A stretch of DNA of 36,916 bases, from assembly GCA_024399155.1 (NCBI GenBank), contig JAKSHX010000007.1, forward strand, positions 1 through 36,916. The letters run 5' to 3'. Of the stretch, positions 24,555 through 33,135 are shown piece by piece. Origin of the DNA: an archaeon. Lineage in GTDB: Archaea > Thermoplasmatota > Thermoplasmata > Methanomassiliicoccales > Methanomethylophilaceae. A model generated the notes under the pieces. The model saw only the letters and a program-made list of their open reading frames with translations. It was not told where the DNA came from and did not search any database. The position numbers were made by a program, and so were the translations under genes. How positions within the stretch are numbered: position 1 is the first letter of the stretch; each line of letters opens with the position of its first letter.

Positions 24555-24977
24555 TCAAAAACCTCCAAGATGTTCCTTTAATATAAGGCGTGTGCGCGTG
24601 CTAATCACGTTATCGTAGTGTCTCATTTTTTCCACTATTTCGTTTAAACGGGCGGCTGATTCGACATCCACCATAGCGATAATATCCTGGTCTCCAGTAA
24701 CTTCGAATACTTCTGTCACACCATCATACGTTGCAAGTTCCTTCGCAATTTCTTCAGTATCCACGTTAATATCGATGCGAACCTCGACCAAGGCCTTTAC
24801 ATTCTTAGAACCGATCTTGATCGTGAATTCTTTAATTATGCCCTCATCAATCATTTTACGAACTCTAGATCTAACGGTACCCTCTGATACACCAACTTCA
24901 TCTGCTACCTTTACGAATGGGCATCTGGAGTCTTTTTTAAGAATACTCAGTATACGCTTATCAAGTCCACTAATCAT
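24555..24977 (-). CDS. Lrp/AsnC-family transcriptional regulator of the lysine operon
   Basis: A 140-residue feast/famine regulator. An N-terminal helix-turn-helix ('CPFVKVADEVGVSEGTVRSR', about residues 17-40) is followed by an RAM ligand-binding domain ('ALVEVRIDINVDTEEIAKEL', 'FEVTGDQDIIAMVDVES'). The frame is open to 25052, but that stretch contains the TATA box at 25021-25034, so translation must start lower down; ATG 24977 gives the usual N-terminus 'SGLDKRILSILKKDSR'. Being first gene of the lysine operon, it probably controls it in response to lysine or another amino acid, as described for LysM in Sulfolobus. A palindrome overlapping the predicted transcript start suggests autoregulation. 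Confidence 0.88.
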   Translation of the reverse strand: MISGLDKRILSILKKDSRCPFVKVADEVGVSEGTVRSRVRKMIDEGIIKEFTIKIGSKNVKALVEVRIDINVDTEEIAKELATYDGVTEVFEVTGDQDIIAMVDVESAARLNEIVEKMRHYDNVISTRTRLILKEHLGGF

Positions 24978-24998
24978 CAGCCATTCCAATCTCTTAGT

Positions 24999-25014
24999 AT
25001 TGTCCTTGGATAAT
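24999..25014 (-). promoter_or_regulatory. Candidate Lrp-type operator
   Basis: ATTATCCAAGGACAAT (minus strand) has the symmetry ATTnTCCnnGGAnAAT. It lies just downstream of the TATA box, over the predicted transcript start of lrp-dapA. Binding there would block RNA polymerase, as in autoregulated archaeal Lrp genes. Only one copy was noticed. Confidence 0.4.
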
Positions 25015-25020
25015 GTGATA

Positions 25021-25034
25021 TCATATATAAATAA
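25021..25034 (-). promoter_or_regulatory. TATA box of the lysine operon
   Basis: Minus-strand ATTATTTATATATG is a strong TATA element about 50 bases before the lrp ATG at 24977. It predicts a transcript start near 25000. This rules out the longer upstream reading of lrp. Confidence 0.6.
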
Positions 25035-25106
25035 TAGGAAATCACGAGTCAATTATTTCGAATTCCAGTATTAAACGTGTATAATTGACAAAAAATCGTA
25101 ATATTA

Positions 25107-26645
25107 TTACGAATATTTTTCATGCCCCGTGATATAGACATCCAGTTTATTGTAAGGAATTTCAATCCCCGATGCGCGCAGATTCTTGTATACGCTTTCA
25201 TTTAGCTCATCAGCTACGCTGATATTGTCTCTAAAATCTGCAATATAAACAGCAAGGCAATATTCTATAGCAGAGTCCTTAAAACTTGTCAAGCTGACAT
25301 CAGGTGGAGAATATGAGCCGTCGATAATGACTTTTGGATGGTTACATGCTGACTCCATCAATATTTGCCTGACTTTTTTTAAGTCAGAATCGTATGATAC
25401 GGTATAATGAAGAAATATACGGTATGCCCTCGTTTCTTCGGTTATATTCACTACGAAATTCGAAAAAACAGTGCTATTAGGAATAATAACACGCTCTAGG
25501 TTAGTCCAATTCTTAAATCTGCAATTCATTAATCCAATTTCTTCTACTTCATAGATGTCGTTGTCTGTTCCAATTTTTACCATATCTCCACGTTTGAACA
25601 AACGAGTAGTTCTAAGGTTAATACCGCTAAAAAATTCGGTAAATATATTCTGTGCACCCAGGGATATGGCCATTCCAGCAATCCCTGCACCAGTGATGAT
25701 CGCCATAAGATCATACCCAAAGGCTTTCAATATCGCAGATATGGCACAGACAGAAATGATAATTTTACCTATTATGTTAAATAACGGAATCAAAGAAGTA
25801 TCAGCATCGATAATTTTATTCTGCAATTTCATCTTATAGAATATTGCCGACACCGCGTTTGCGTAAATGCCCCATACGATAAACGCAATTATTGGAATGT
25901 AGAAAAATGAGGATGCACGCAGTAACCACGTAACCGTCATCTTTTCTGCGCCATATACGGCAAGGGCATTAGCAAAACCATACATTACCACAGGAACAGT
26001 GAGTAGCACACCAGCTCTTCTAGATATTTTGCTGGAGAATTTGGCGTTATTTATAGCCTTACATGTGACAAAATGAAGTGTCTTGTACGTCACAAGTGAT
26101 ATACCCATCCAAATAATGATTGTTATTGCGGATGTTATACTGACAGTGTTTAGAGGTTCAGAGAGGGGGTTGAACACTCCAAGGATTTTATTATATGGGT
26201 CATTTGAAAAATATGCGGGTGTAAGTTTGACGTTATACGTACAAATTTTGATGCAATGTTCGGTCGAGTCGCAATCTAATTTCTTCACAATGACGTCCGT
26301 TGTGTATGTTCCATACTTGGATGTTCTATCCACGTCGAATGTCAAGGTTATATATTCATCCTTATGCGGGCCAATAATGAACGATCGCTTGTCAACATTT
26401 CCACGTATAGGGCTTCCGTCCTGCGGTGATATCGATAGACAAACAGTCGCCCCATCATCGGTGTTATTTATAAAGCATAGTTTATCAGTACTGGTATCAG
26501 ATAGATCAATAGTCTTTGTGAATAATACCTCGACACCACCACACTCTACGATGTCGTGATCATTTGTTTTAGCCGTCACATTTCCAGATACAGAGACAAA
26601 CAATATTGTGACCATTAGAAAAGTGATAACATATTTACGATCCAC
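25107..26645 (-). CDS. MscS-family mechanosensitive channel with exported N-terminal domain (copy 2)
   Basis: About 512 residues. A signal-like segment ('YVITFLMVTILFVSVSG') is followed by an extracytoplasmic beta-rich domain of about 120 residues ('LDCDSTEHCIKICTYNVKL' at its end), then several membrane spans (about 165-340). The MscS pore helix and cytoplasmic start read 'MAIITGAGIAGMAISLGAQN' and 'IFTEFFSGINLRTTRLFKRGD', followed by the beta domain ('RVIIPNSTVFSNFVVN') and the alpha/beta vestibule. MscS channels open on membrane tension and release solutes in osmotic downshock. Two GTG codons could start it; GTG 26645 has AGGGGGTG at the better distance. It overlaps the end of the upstream paralogue, so the two are co-translated. 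Confidence 0.87.
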   Translation of the reverse strand: MDRKYVITFLMVTILFVSVSGNVTAKTNDHDIVECGGVEVLFTKTIDLSDTSTDKLCFINNTDDGATVCLSISPQDGSPIRGNVDKRSFIIGPHKDEYITLTFDVDRTSKYGTYTTDVIVKKLDCDSTEHCIKICTYNVKLTPAYFSNDPYNKILGVFNPLSEPLNTVSITSAITIIIWMGISLVTYKTLHFVTCKAINNAKFSSKISRRAGVLLTVPVVMYGFANALAVYGAEKMTVTWLLRASSFFYIPIIAFIVWGIYANAVSAIFYKMKLQNKIIDADTSLIPLFNIIGKIIISVCAISAILKAFGYDLMAIITGAGIAGMAISLGAQNIFTEFFSGINLRTTRLFKRGDMVKIGTDNDIYEVEEIGLMNCRFKNWTNLERVIIPNSTVFSNFVVNITEETRAYRIFLHYTVSYDSDLKKVRQILMESACNHPKVIIDGSYSPPDVSLTSFKDSAIEYCLAVYIADFRDNISVADELNESVYKNLRASGIEIPYNKLDVYITGHEKYS

Positions 26646-28173
26646 CGGGAGCACCCCCTTCGAATATCGTGGCAGTCATTTTATTGTATGGAATTTTGAC
26701 ACCAACATCTTCAAATTTTTTAAGTAATAATTCACGAATCTGTCCGCAGATAGTCCCATCGATTTCATAGTTATCAATGTAGAATATGAGGGTCATCACT
26801 ACGGTATCACCACTACATGCAGTAAAGAATGTAGTAGGCTTTGGAACTGAACCATCTTTGATCACATTCGGATGGTTATTTGCTACATCTTCCATTATTT
26901 TTCTAACAGATGTGAAATTAGATGTGAACGGTACTTTGACAGATACTGAAGTACGATATTTTTTAGAGCCATTCGTTAAATTAGTGAGTTTCGATCGTGA
27001 TATAACGCTGTTGGGTATTGTCAATAACTCAGATTTGTAATTTGTCTTGAACTTAGTTCTGAGTATACCAAATTCGGTTACTTTCATGGCTTCGATATCT
27101 CCAACGGAGACGTAATCGCCGATTTTGAATGGGTGCGTTATAAGTACGATTAAACCTGAGAACAATTCACTGATAACCGGCTTGATTCCAAACGATAGTC
27201 CTAAACCAACAAGCCCAACACTGGCAACCAGCGTAATTAAACTCACGTTGAAAAGTGAGAAAACGATGGCTAAACTAACTAGTACGATTACAATTTTACC
27301 GATGGCTTTGAACGGGGGAATCAGTGAAGAATCTACACTGTCAGTTTTTTCTATTTTCAAGAGAGCGCTGGTTACAAGTACTTTATACACGTCCCATATG
27401 ATGAACGCTAACAAGAATACGTATGCGATATTTGAGAGTTTAAAGACTTCATCAGCAATTTTTTCATTGATCCATGCGATATGAATGCAATTATTAATTC
27501 CCGCAAGTATGACACATAGAAATATACTAACAGGAGCACCCCACCCCAGCGCGGTAGATTTTTTGTTTATAACTGTGAGTAAAAAATTCACGGATTTCAA
27601 TAAAAAATATGTCGTGAAAATACCGATGCCAATCCACGCAATCATTGTTATAACCGTAGTAATGATGACGGTGTCAAATGGTTTGTCGAAACCATTATCA
27701 ATAAACCCAAAAAATTTGTTAAAGTACTTTCCGAACGAGTGATTTGATACAATATCAACGATAATATCATGTGTAAAATCTAATTCTGTTCCTACAATTG
27801 AAATATTTATTTTAAGTGGGTAATTGCCAGGTGATGTGTAACGGTCAGCAGAGAGAGCTACAGAAACTTCTTTAAGTTCTCCTTTTTCTAAATGTATACA
27901 TGGTGTGTCAACAGAAATGTTGAATGCAGGATTCTCACTAGAAATCGTTACTGTCACATCTTTTGTGTCCCTATTACCGAGACAAAATCTTAGTATGTAC
28001 TCATCAGCGGCGCTCATTTTGATCTTTTTTTCAGAGCAAATAAAGATATCTTTGTAATCAGTAACAAGATCGTCTTCTGCTATATCCTCCCCATTAGATG
28101 ATTCGTGCATCACAGAAAATACTGCAAGCAGTGCTATCGCCACTGAAAGTAGTATTCCTAGCTTAGGAGGCAT
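26635..28173 (-). CDS. MscS-family mechanosensitive channel with exported N-terminal domain (copy 1)
   Basis: About 512 residues, a paralogue of the next gene with the same layout. A signal-like helix ('LGILLSVAIALLAVF') is followed by an exported Ig-like domain ('ISSENPAFNISVDTPCIHLE', 'YTSPGNYPLKINISIVG'), membrane spans at about 165-345, then 'LVASVGLVGLGLSFGIKPV' and 'SELFSGLIVLITHPFKIGDY' at the pore and cytoplasmic junction. 'LLTIPNSVISRSKLTN' marks the beta domain. ATG 28173 lies 26 bases from a TATA box, so the message may be leaderless; GTG 28182 is the alternative. The Cys pairs in the exported domains could form disulfides. Overlap with the downstream copy shows a recent or maintained tandem pair, although sequence identity between them is modest. 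Confidence 0.87.
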   Translation of the reverse strand: MPPKLGILLSVAIALLAVFSVMHESSNGEDIAEDDLVTDYKDIFICSEKKIKMSAADEYILRFCLGNRDTKDVTVTISSENPAFNISVDTPCIHLEKGELKEVSVALSADRYTSPGNYPLKINISIVGTELDFTHDIIVDIVSNHSFGKYFNKFFGFIDNGFDKPFDTVIITTVITMIAWIGIGIFTTYFLLKSVNFLLTVINKKSTALGWGAPVSIFLCVILAGINNCIHIAWINEKIADEVFKLSNIAYVFLLAFIIWDVYKVLVTSALLKIEKTDSVDSSLIPPFKAIGKIVIVLVSLAIVFSLFNVSLITLVASVGLVGLGLSFGIKPVISELFSGLIVLITHPFKIGDYVSVGDIEAMKVTEFGILRTKFKTNYKSELLTIPNSVISRSKLTNLTNGSKKYRTSVSVKVPFTSNFTSVRKIMEDVANNHPNVIKDGSVPKPTTFFTACSGDTVVMTLIFYIDNYEIDGTICGQIRELLLKKFEDVGVKIPYNKMTATIFEGGAPGGS

Positions 28174-28194
28174 GTTGTACACATGGGTGCGCTG

Positions 28195-28205
28195 TTATAA
28201 AAAAA
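28195..28205 (-). promoter_or_regulatory. TATA box of the MscS pair
   Basis: Minus-strand TTTTTTATAA is centred about 26 bases before ATG 28173, the distance expected for a leaderless archaeal transcript. No Shine-Dalgarno site is seen at that start. Confidence 0.5.
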
Positions 28206-28462
28206 CTCGATTGATGTAACAAAAAGAAATACAGGCTAATTGCAAATCACTTTGGCAACGTAACGTCAACCCGTGATTGACGATTTAAATTTCTTGCACG
28301 AACATTGATAAAAACATAAAATTTTGTGTCATCAAAATTCCGTAAAGAGTAAAAAATGACATTCAAAGATGATAATTATAGAAGGCAGTTAGAACGAATT
28401 GATAATAACACATGCGCGAAATAGGTTAAATAAAGACGCTCTAATAACGCGCGCAGGTATTC

Positions 28463-29707
28463 ATGAATATTGACATCGGGTATGGTAAAAAAGACATCCA
28501 GAAAATTGACATCCCCGATGAGAATCTTATCGGAGTAGTTTATCCGAGAGATGTAGAATGTGAGGTGCCCGATAAGATCATCGACACGTCAATAGAATCA
28601 CCTATAGAGAGTGACTCGTTTGAGCGGTTTCTCGAAGGAGGTAAAGACATAGTATTCATTGTCAATGATGGGACCAGGCCTACACCCACATCAAAGGTTT
28701 TAGATGTGCTTTCCAAAAGGATGGACCTCAAAAAAGCGAGGTATCTGATTGCAACTGGAAATCACAGGAATATGACTCCTGAGGAGTACGATTTTGTATT
28801 TGGGAAGCATTACGTAGAATTAAAGAATAGAATATACTGTCATGATTCTAAACAGTCAGAAGTTATTTTTCTTGGGACATCAAAAAATGGTACGCCTATA
28901 GAGCTTAACAAAATTGCTGTGAACGCTGACAGATTAATTGTCATAACAAGTGTGGAACCCCACTATTTTGCCGGATATACCGGCGGAAGAAAATCATTTC
29001 TTCCCGGGATTGCATCATTTAATGCCATTGAAGCGAATCACAAATTAGCGATGAAACGGGAAGCTCAAGTGCTAGTATTGGAAGGAAATCCCGTTCATGA
29101 GGATATGATGGATGCTCTCGAGCATATTAGTGAAAAAAAAATATTTTCTATTCAAATTGTCATGGACAGGCACCAGAATATCTATAAATGCGCATCAGGA
29201 GACATTAACTCCTGTTTCAAGCAGGCAGTTACGTGGGCAGAGGACGTGTTCTGCGTACCTATCCCTGAAAAGGCTGATATTGTTATATCTGTGGCGCCGT
29301 ATCCAATGGATGTCGATCTTTATCAATCACAGAAAGCCCTCGACAATGGTAAATGGGCTCTGAAAAATGGTGGAAAAATTATTATGGTCTCTAAGTGCAG
29401 GAATGGGATCGGACATACGACATTTCTTCAACAATTGTCATCTTCTAAAAATCCCAAAGCGGTTCTAGAGAATCTCAACAGAGAATATAGACTAGGATAT
29501 CACAAGGCTGCAAAAATGGTAGAAATTGCTGTTTGGGCGGATATTTGGGCGGTGACCAGTCTTGATCCCAAAATTATTAGTTCTGCCAATATGACGCCAT
29601 TTCGGGATGTAAAAACAGCTGTAAAGGAAGCTTTGAAGGAGAATCCAAAGGCAAAATTCATAGTTATAATGGACGGCAGCATTACCGTACCAAAGGTGAA
29701 ACAATGA
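28463..29707 (+). CDS. larA: Nickel-dependent lactate racemase family protein
   Basis: A 414-residue LarA-family protein. LarA interconverts D- and L-lactate with a nickel-pincer nucleotide bound to a lysine. The nickel-site residues of Lactiplantibacillus LarA (H108, H174, K184, H200) have counterparts here at H101 ('ATGNHRN'), H167, K177 ('EPHYFAGYTGGRKSFLPG') and H193 ('EANHKLA') with identical spacing of 66, 10 and 16 residues. The 'NDGTRPTP' motif (D69, R72) is also intact. The family includes racemases and epimerases of other 2-hydroxy acids, so lactate is the default, not proven. AGGT precedes ATG 28463, and a TATA-like GGTTAAATAAAG lies near 28425. Its stop overlaps the HdrD-like gene. 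No larB, larC or larE for cofactor synthesis is in the window. Confidence 0.92.
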   Translation: MNIDIGYGKKDIQKIDIPDENLIGVVYPRDVECEVPDKIIDTSIESPIESDSFERFLEGGKDIVFIVNDGTRPTPTSKVLDVLSKRMDLKKARYLIATGNHRNMTPEEYDFVFGKHYVELKNRIYCHDSKQSEVIFLGTSKNGTPIELNKIAVNADRLIVITSVEPHYFAGYTGGRKSFLPGIASFNAIEANHKLAMKREAQVLVLEGNPVHEDMMDALEHISEKKIFSIQIVMDRHQNIYKCASGDINSCFKQAVTWAEDVFCVPIPEKADIVISVAPYPMDVDLYQSQKALDNGKWALKNGGKIIMVSKCRNGIGHTTFLQQLSSSKNPKAVLENLNREYRLGYHKAAKMVEIAVWADIWAVTSLDPKIISSANMTPFRDVKTAVKEALKENPKAKFIVIMDGSITVPKVKQ

Positions 29708-30801
29708 CATTTGAGACACGTAGGATGGAAGAGATAAAGGATGCAATCAACATTTGCACTATGTGTGGATTTTGTAAAAGTGTATGTCCTTCGTTCAAGG
29801 TAATTGGGTGGGACTCAGCTCTTTCTAGGGGGCGCATAATTCTTTCATACGGTCTTATTAACGGGGAGATTTCTGCGGATGACTCGGTCATAGAGAGCAT
29901 GTACACTTGTACAACATGTGAAGACTGCGTCAGGCGTTGTCCTTCTAAAGTTAAAATTGTAGATATCATCGAGAGTTGTCGTGCAGACTTAGTGAAGAAT
30001 GGACACATTTTAACAAAACACAAGACTATTTGTAAAAATATTCTGGATACCAACAATCCATATGGTGAGAGAAAATCAGTTGTTGATACGTTAAAAATAG
30101 CTCCAAAGGAGGCCGATATTGGCTATTTTGCTGGATGTACCGCAGTATATAAAAACAAAGGCATCTCCCAAGCAGCAATCTCCATTCTAAAAAAACTTGA
30201 TGTAGAGTTCACCATAGTTGACGAGGTATGTTGTGGATCCGTTATGCAAAGAATTGGGTGGCCAATTGAAGACACAAAAAAGTACATACAAAAAAATGTC
30301 AACAATATCAAAAGTATGGGTATCAAAACTTTGTTATTTTCTTGTGCTGGGTGTTATAGAACGTTTAAAAACGAGTATCCTAAATATATAGATGTTCCGT
30401 TCAAGGTCCTTCATATAACGGAATTTCTTGCGAAACAGGATCTAAAATTGAAAAGAATGGACGATACTGTGACGTATCATGATCCGTGTCATCTAGGGAG
30501 ACATACTGGGGTATATGATGCTCCGAGAGATATTATTAAAAAAATCCCAGGTATAAAATTCAGAGAAATGGAGTTTAATAGAGAGTTTAGTCATTGTTGT
30601 GGAGGTGGTGGAGGGATGAGATCTGCGTACCCCAATGAATCCAAAAAAATTGCATGTGCCAGAATAGATGAAGCAACAAAAATAGGTGCTAACACTGTCA
30701 TTACAGCGTGTCCATTTTGTGTGAATAATTTGATGCTCGGTTGTAATGATAAAAATGTTAAGGTTGTTGACCTGACAGAAGTTGTTGATTGTCTCTTATG
30801 A
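29704..30801 (+). CDS. HdrD/GlpC-like iron-sulfur oxidoreductase with two CCG domains
   Basis: A 365-residue protein of the heterodisulfide reductase D / glycolate oxidase iron-sulfur subunit group. Two 4Fe-4S motifs open it ('CTMCGFCKSVCPS' and 'CTTCEDCVRRCPS'). Two cysteine-rich CCG domains follow: 'AGCTAVYKNKG'...'CCGSVMQRIG'...'SCAGCYRTF', and 'PCHLGRHTGV'...'SHCCGGGGGMRS'...'ACPFCVNNL'. No membrane span is present, so it is soluble or docks on a partner. In methanogens such proteins handle the CoM-S-S-CoB heterodisulfide or pair with an FAD-linked hydroxyacid dehydrogenase. Translational coupling to larA favours 2-hydroxyacid oxidation here, but no FAD subunit is adjacent. All cluster cysteines look intact. 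Confidence 0.9.
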   Translation: MTFETRRMEEIKDAINICTMCGFCKSVCPSFKVIGWDSALSRGRIILSYGLINGEISADDSVIESMYTCTTCEDCVRRCPSKVKIVDIIESCRADLVKNGHILTKHKTICKNILDTNNPYGERKSVVDTLKIAPKEADIGYFAGCTAVYKNKGISQAAISILKKLDVEFTIVDEVCCGSVMQRIGWPIEDTKKYIQKNVNNIKSMGIKTLLFSCAGCYRTFKNEYPKYIDVPFKVLHITEFLAKQDLKLKRMDDTVTYHDPCHLGRHTGVYDAPRDIIKKIPGIKFREMEFNREFSHCCGGGGGMRSAYPNESKKIACARIDEATKIGANTVITACPFCVNNLMLGCNDKNVKVVDLTEVVDCLL

Positions 30802-31601
30802 ATCTCAGAAATAATCGGGACCTAATATCCAATAGGCCAGTAATAATGGGTATATTGAACATCACCCCAGACTCTTTCTCTGATGGTGGGTCTTACTTTA
30901 AAGGTGGAGGTGTAGTACACGCTTTACAGATGATAGATGACGGTGCCGATATAATTGATATAGGCGGAGAATCAACTCGTCCAGGTTCCGATCCTGTCTC
31001 TACTGAAGAAGAGATAAGAAGAATAATACCAGTCATAAGAGAACTATCCTCTGTAACAGATGTACCGATAGCAGTCGATACCATGAAGCCTAAAGTTGCT
31101 GAGGTTGCACTGGATGCCGGTGCAGATATTGTCAACGATGTAAACGGGTTAAGATCAAAGGGTATGTTAGATGTTTTATCAACGGGAGTACCGGTTGTCA
31201 TTATGCATATGAATGGAGAGCCAAAGACAATGCAGATTGGGTTGACAGAAGGGCCAATTACGGAATCAATTACCAATTTCCTTAGAGAAAGAATATCAGT
31301 TGCTCAAGACTACGGTATAAAGGATATAATTGTCGATCCAGGAATAGGATTCGGAAAGACTGTAAAACAGAATATAGAGATAATTGACAACATATCGCAG
31401 TTTTCATTAGGGTATCCCGTGTTAGTTGGTTTATCAAGGAAGCAATTTCTATCAAAACTATATCCCGAAACAGATAGAGACGATGCTACAGTGAAAATGT
31501 CGATGCGTGCGATACAGAATGGTGCAGATATCGTGCGCGTGCATAATGTAAAGGCTATTGCAAGCGCTCTTAGAACATCACTATACAAAAACAAGAATTA
31601 A
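30798..31601 (+). CDS. folP: Dihydropteroate synthase
   Basis: A 267-residue TIM-barrel pterin-binding enzyme with every DHPS signature: 'IMGILNITPDSFSDGGSYF', 'DIIDIGGESTRPGSDPVS', 'VDTMKPKVAEVALDAGADIVNDVNG', 'VVIMHMNGEPKTMQ', 'IIVDPGIGFGKTVKQNI', 'LVGLSRKQF' and the closing 'GADIVRVHNVKAI'. It joins a pterin to p-aminobenzoate in folate synthesis. Pterin-binding methyltransferases such as MtrH and AcsE share the barrel but lack several of these motifs. The frame opens at TTG 30789; I prefer ATG 30798, which overlaps the preceding stop as ATGA. It suggests that this archaeon makes a folate-type cofactor. The link to larA and the HdrD-like gene has no obvious biochemical reason. Confidence 0.92.
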   Translation: MNLRNNRDLISNRPVIMGILNITPDSFSDGGSYFKGGGVVHALQMIDDGADIIDIGGESTRPGSDPVSTEEEIRRIIPVIRELSSVTDVPIAVDTMKPKVAEVALDAGADIVNDVNGLRSKGMLDVLSTGVPVVIMHMNGEPKTMQIGLTEGPITESITNFLRERISVAQDYGIKDIIVDPGIGFGKTVKQNIEIIDNISQFSLGYPVLVGLSRKQFLSKLYPETDRDDATVKMSMRAIQNGADIVRVHNVKAIASALRTSLYKNKN

Positions 31602-31640
31602 AACAATAATATTTTTATAAGGTGATATCCCACCTCTCAC
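31602..31640 (+). terminator. T-rich end and weak hairpin after folP
   Basis: After the folP stop comes AATATTTTTATAA, then an imperfect repeat, GGTGATATCCCACCTCTCACC. The position between convergent genes makes a transcript end likely, but the structure is weak. Confidence 0.3.
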
Positions 31641-31800
31641 CGTAACTACTGCTCATCAAAAATGTTCAACGGAACTGTTTTTCTACTGCGCTACACTACG
31701 ATTTTATGTGAATACATAACCAAACGAAATCCTCTTTACTTTTAAAAACACCTTAACAATAGGTAGTCAGCGACAAATAAAGAAGTAATCGAAAAAACAC

Positions 31801-32850
31801 TCACGCGGCTGTAGCATTTACATCTGCATCGGTTTCGCATTTTTTCCTCTGTCTCATCATCTTGCCAACCTTTTTCAAAAGGTTTCTTTCATGAATAATT
31901 CTCATATACATCGCGTCATGCTCAAGGAGCGACGATGATGAAATTATAGTGATATCAGGCTTGACCTCGACCAAGCACTCTGCCAAAGTTTCAAATTTTA
32001 GATCTCCTCTTTTAATGGGGGTGAGTCTAAACTCATTGTCGTCACAGTACTCAACACCAGCAAACAAAGAATGTATCGCACCGCCACAGTACGGTTCTAT
32101 CTGCTCAAAAACATATTTGAAATCTTCAACTTCGAGAAGTTCACCATTTGTTCTCGAATAATGATTAGACCAGTTTACAACCGGTATAAGGCCATCAATT
32201 TGGTCACATATATCCAGAACCTGTTCCAAAGATCCGAACACATTCTGTTGTCCGGTAATTTCGATACCAAGTTTTGGTTTCAGGTCGTTGTCTTTCCACC
32301 AATCCATGATATCTATGACGTTTTTGTAAATGTTATCAGTCGCATCATCTATACTCATACCATTTGCATAAAGGCCAAGGTTGGTAGTGATAAGACGTCC
32401 ACCAAGTGCATCTGCAAGGATTGCAGCATGTCTGATGCCATCCATGCAGATACCAGTAAATGCGTTGTTAGAACTAAGGTCCATATAATAGGGGGTATGT
32501 ATAGACACACCAACATCGAGCCTCCTAGCCAAGTCGTTTATCTCATACAATTCGTTAAAATTCTTGGTAATGCCCGAACTCATACATATAAGAACATCGT
32601 CCTTCTCGATGCATTCGTTTACGTCTGTAATTATCTCGTCATTTCTATCGATTTCAACCACAAGTCTGTCTTCAATATCTTTTATTGTGAGCCCAATTTC
32701 CTCTTCTTCAGGATAGAACTCCCTAGTTTCCGTTCTAATCATCTGAACTTCTATCGCTGTAAGGCCAAGCGAATGAACATCCTCAACCCCGTCCCTCAAT
32801 GTACGGCCCTTGCACGATAATGGAATGCCTGCTGGACCGAATCTAATCAT
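31801..32850 (-). CDS. Divergent endonuclease IV-like TIM-barrel protein
   Basis: A 349-residue protein of the AP endonuclease 2 / xylose isomerase-like barrel family. It begins 'IRFGPAGIPLSCKGRTLRDG', and 'SLGLTAIEVQMIR' is the usual second strand. Endonuclease IV ligands can be traced: H in 'VSIHTPYYMDLSS' is kept, the glutamate of 'LGIEITGQQNVFGS' is kept, and the H of 'VNWSNHYSRTNG' is kept while the paired aspartate is N. The 'VHPG' histidine is replaced ('ITTNLGLYANG'), and the final 'LET' glutamate block reads 'IISSSSLLEHD'. The C-terminus is basic then acidic. GGTGG lies before ATG 32850, with a TATA-like ATTAAATATAAG near 32885. It may still be a repair nuclease with altered metals, or another barrel enzyme. 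Confidence 0.72.
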   Translation of the reverse strand: MIRFGPAGIPLSCKGRTLRDGVEDVHSLGLTAIEVQMIRTETREFYPEEEEIGLTIKDIEDRLVVEIDRNDEIITDVNECIEKDDVLICMSSGITKNFNELYEINDLARRLDVGVSIHTPYYMDLSSNNAFTGICMDGIRHAAILADALGGRLITTNLGLYANGMSIDDATDNIYKNVIDIMDWWKDNDLKPKLGIEITGQQNVFGSLEQVLDICDQIDGLIPVVNWSNHYSRTNGELLEVEDFKYVFEQIEPYCGGAIHSLFAGVEYCDDNEFRLTPIKRGDLKFETLAECLVEVKPDITIISSSSLLEHDAMYMRIIHERNLLKKVGKMMRQRKKCETDADVNATAA

Positions 32851-33080
32851 CTCTAACCACCGTAAAAACTCGTTATTGTTTTCTTATATTTAATCGCGTT
32901 GCAATTTCCACATCGACTGATGCAGAAGCAGTCATTCGAACCAATCAATAAAGATCGTAATCCAACACGCCCACTTTGACATTACAATATTTATAACTTA
33001 CTTTCAAACGTCTCTAAAAATTTCATTACCCAATGACAGATACGCAATTTTTATATCTATCACGCGTAGCAAAAAGTAAC

Positions 33081-33100
33081 CTTTATTAATAAATTATTTA
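33081..33100 (+). promoter_or_regulatory. Promoter of the L18e-L13-S9-rpoN operon
   Basis: CTTTATTAATAAATTATTTA is the only strong TATA-like stretch before the ribosomal operon. It predicts a transcript start around 33116 and a leader of about 20 bases containing GGGAG for the L18e ATG. Confidence 0.5.
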
Positions 33101-33135
33101 TTAGAACTCTGCCCAATGTCGGGAGAGTCAGAAAA

